The notes below the pieces were generated by a model that was given only the letters and a program-made list of their open reading frames with translations, did not search any database and was not told the origin of the DNA. 13,872 nucleotides of DNA from SIAJ01 sp036266155 (lineage in GTDB: Bacteria; Planctomycetota; Planctomycetia; Gemmatales; Gemmataceae), in assembly GCA_036266155.1 (NCBI GenBank), contig DATANR010000433.1, positions 1 through 13,872 of the forward strand. The letters run 5' to 3'. Positions 13,343 to 13,872 of the stretch are shown here, piece after piece. The first letter of the stretch is position 1. Every line of letters begins with the position of its first letter. Made by a program: the position numbers and the translations under genes.

Positions 13343-13872
13343 TCACTCCACGTACATGAACTCGCTCAAACACATCACCACCTGACAAAGGTCTGCCAAC
13401 GCCAGTTCGTGTGCGTCCGCTTTACCCTTGTACGAATCCTCCTGGCCTTTGACGAACGCCGTGCCTTCAGCCAGTTCGTCAGCGGTCGCATCGCGCGAGA
13501 GTGCCAACCGATACGCTCGATGGATCGTCTCTTCGGGAGCCTTCGCGTCGCCAATTTGCTTGGCAAACGCCCGCGCCCACATCCGTACCTGCGGATTGTT
13601 CATGAGCAGTAGCGCCTGCGGAGCGACGGTCGTCGCTGGCCGCTCGCCGACGCCAACGGTGCCATCCGGGGCGTCGAAGATCGTGAGCATCGGGATCAGC
13701 CGGCTCCGCTTCATCGTGAAATAGATGCTTCGCCGACGGCTATTGTCTTCGAGCGTGCCTGGGCCATACATCTTGTCGTCGAGTTGGCCGCTGACAAAGA
13801 GCAGCGAATCGCGGATCGACTCGGCGTCGAGGCGATGGGGTGGATGTCGCCACAAGAGCGTGTTCTCGCGAT
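13343..13872 (-). CDS. DUF1553-family protein, C-terminal part only (runs off the right edge)
   Basis: The frame is open from the TGA at 13343-13345 to the window edge, so the N-terminus is missing. The visible end carries the DUF1553 pattern: LLWRHPPHRLDAESIRDSLL, SRRRSIYFTMKRSRLIPML, FDAPDGTVGVGERPATTVAP, QALLLMNNPQV, AYRLALSRDATADEL and the ending LCQVVMCLSEFMYVE. In full-length planctomycete proteins DUF1553 follows a DUF1549 domain, often with an N-terminal cytochrome-c-like region and a signal peptide; none of these can be seen here. It is the first gene of the minus-strand unit with Uma2 and DUF1501. Confidence 0.93.
   Translation of the reverse strand, partial: RENTLLWRHPPHRLDAESIRDSLLFVSGQLDDKMYGPGTLEDNSRRRSIYFTMKRSRLIPMLTIFDAPDGTVGVGERPATTVAPQALLLMNNPQVRMWARAFAKQIGDAKAPEETIHRAYRLALSRDATADELAEGTAFVKGQEDSYKGKADAHELALADLCQVVMCLSEFMYVE

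Overview
The window looks like chromosomal DNA of a planctomycete, probably Pirellulales-like. The best evidence is the minus-strand pair of a DUF1553 protein and a DUF1501 Tat-exported protein, a cytoplasmic GH10-like protein of a type I remember from Planctomycetes, an Ala/Pro-rich exported beta-barrel protein, a small protein ending in a WSEVLEVL-type segment, and lipid A synthesis (LpxB), which fits a diderm envelope. By eye the DNA is GC-rich. These taxonomic points rest on family knowledge; no search was run.

Layout. Positions 312-1693 (+) hold a four-helix membrane protein overlapped by 4 bp with a DtxR/MntR-type metal-dependent repressor that carries a C-terminal FeoA/SH3-like domain. 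A small membrane protein (1853-2014) and a clear terminator hairpin follow, facing the convergent CorA divalent-cation transporter (2077-3096, -). Divergent from corA is a three-gene unit: ECF sigma factor, a membrane anti-sigma-like protein lacking the zinc motif, and a small exported cysteine-containing protein (3181-4879). Positions 4880-5360 are mostly non-coding; they hold an inverted pair of palindromic repeats, one of which resembles a terminator, and a possible 47-residue ORF. A planctomycete-type hypothetical gene (5361-5753) is followed by a hairpin plus ACTTGAA heptamer array, directly upstream of lpxB (5834-6997).

The 3' end of lpxB overlaps the 3' end of an outer-membrane barrel gene on the other strand (6963-7940, -). 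Divergent from that gene, at 8128-9555 (+), is a 475-residue protein whose central block (YPVGGF, ELYYYSRDEN) resembles, from memory, proteins of vWA-MoxR/FtsH-ternary-type systems, but no partner genes are present here. A long imperfect hairpin (8071-8122) covers its ribosome-binding site. The rest is on the minus strand, read from the right edge: DUF1553 (partial), a Uma2-family PD-(D/E)XK protein, DUF1501, and a GH10-xylanase-like protein whose two catalytic glutamates appear to be missing.

How they may work together. The metal regulator and CorA suggest divalent-cation homeostasis. The sigma/anti-sigma unit would sense an envelope signal. LpxB and the barrel protein are envelope genes. 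DUF1553/DUF1501 are exported proteins often found as pairs in Planctomycetes, and the Uma2 gene sits between them with very short gaps. I see no CRISPR array, no rRNA or tRNA, no transposase and no complete, recognised defence system. The strongest leads are the 8128-9555 gene with its leader hairpin and the apparently inactive GH10-like protein.
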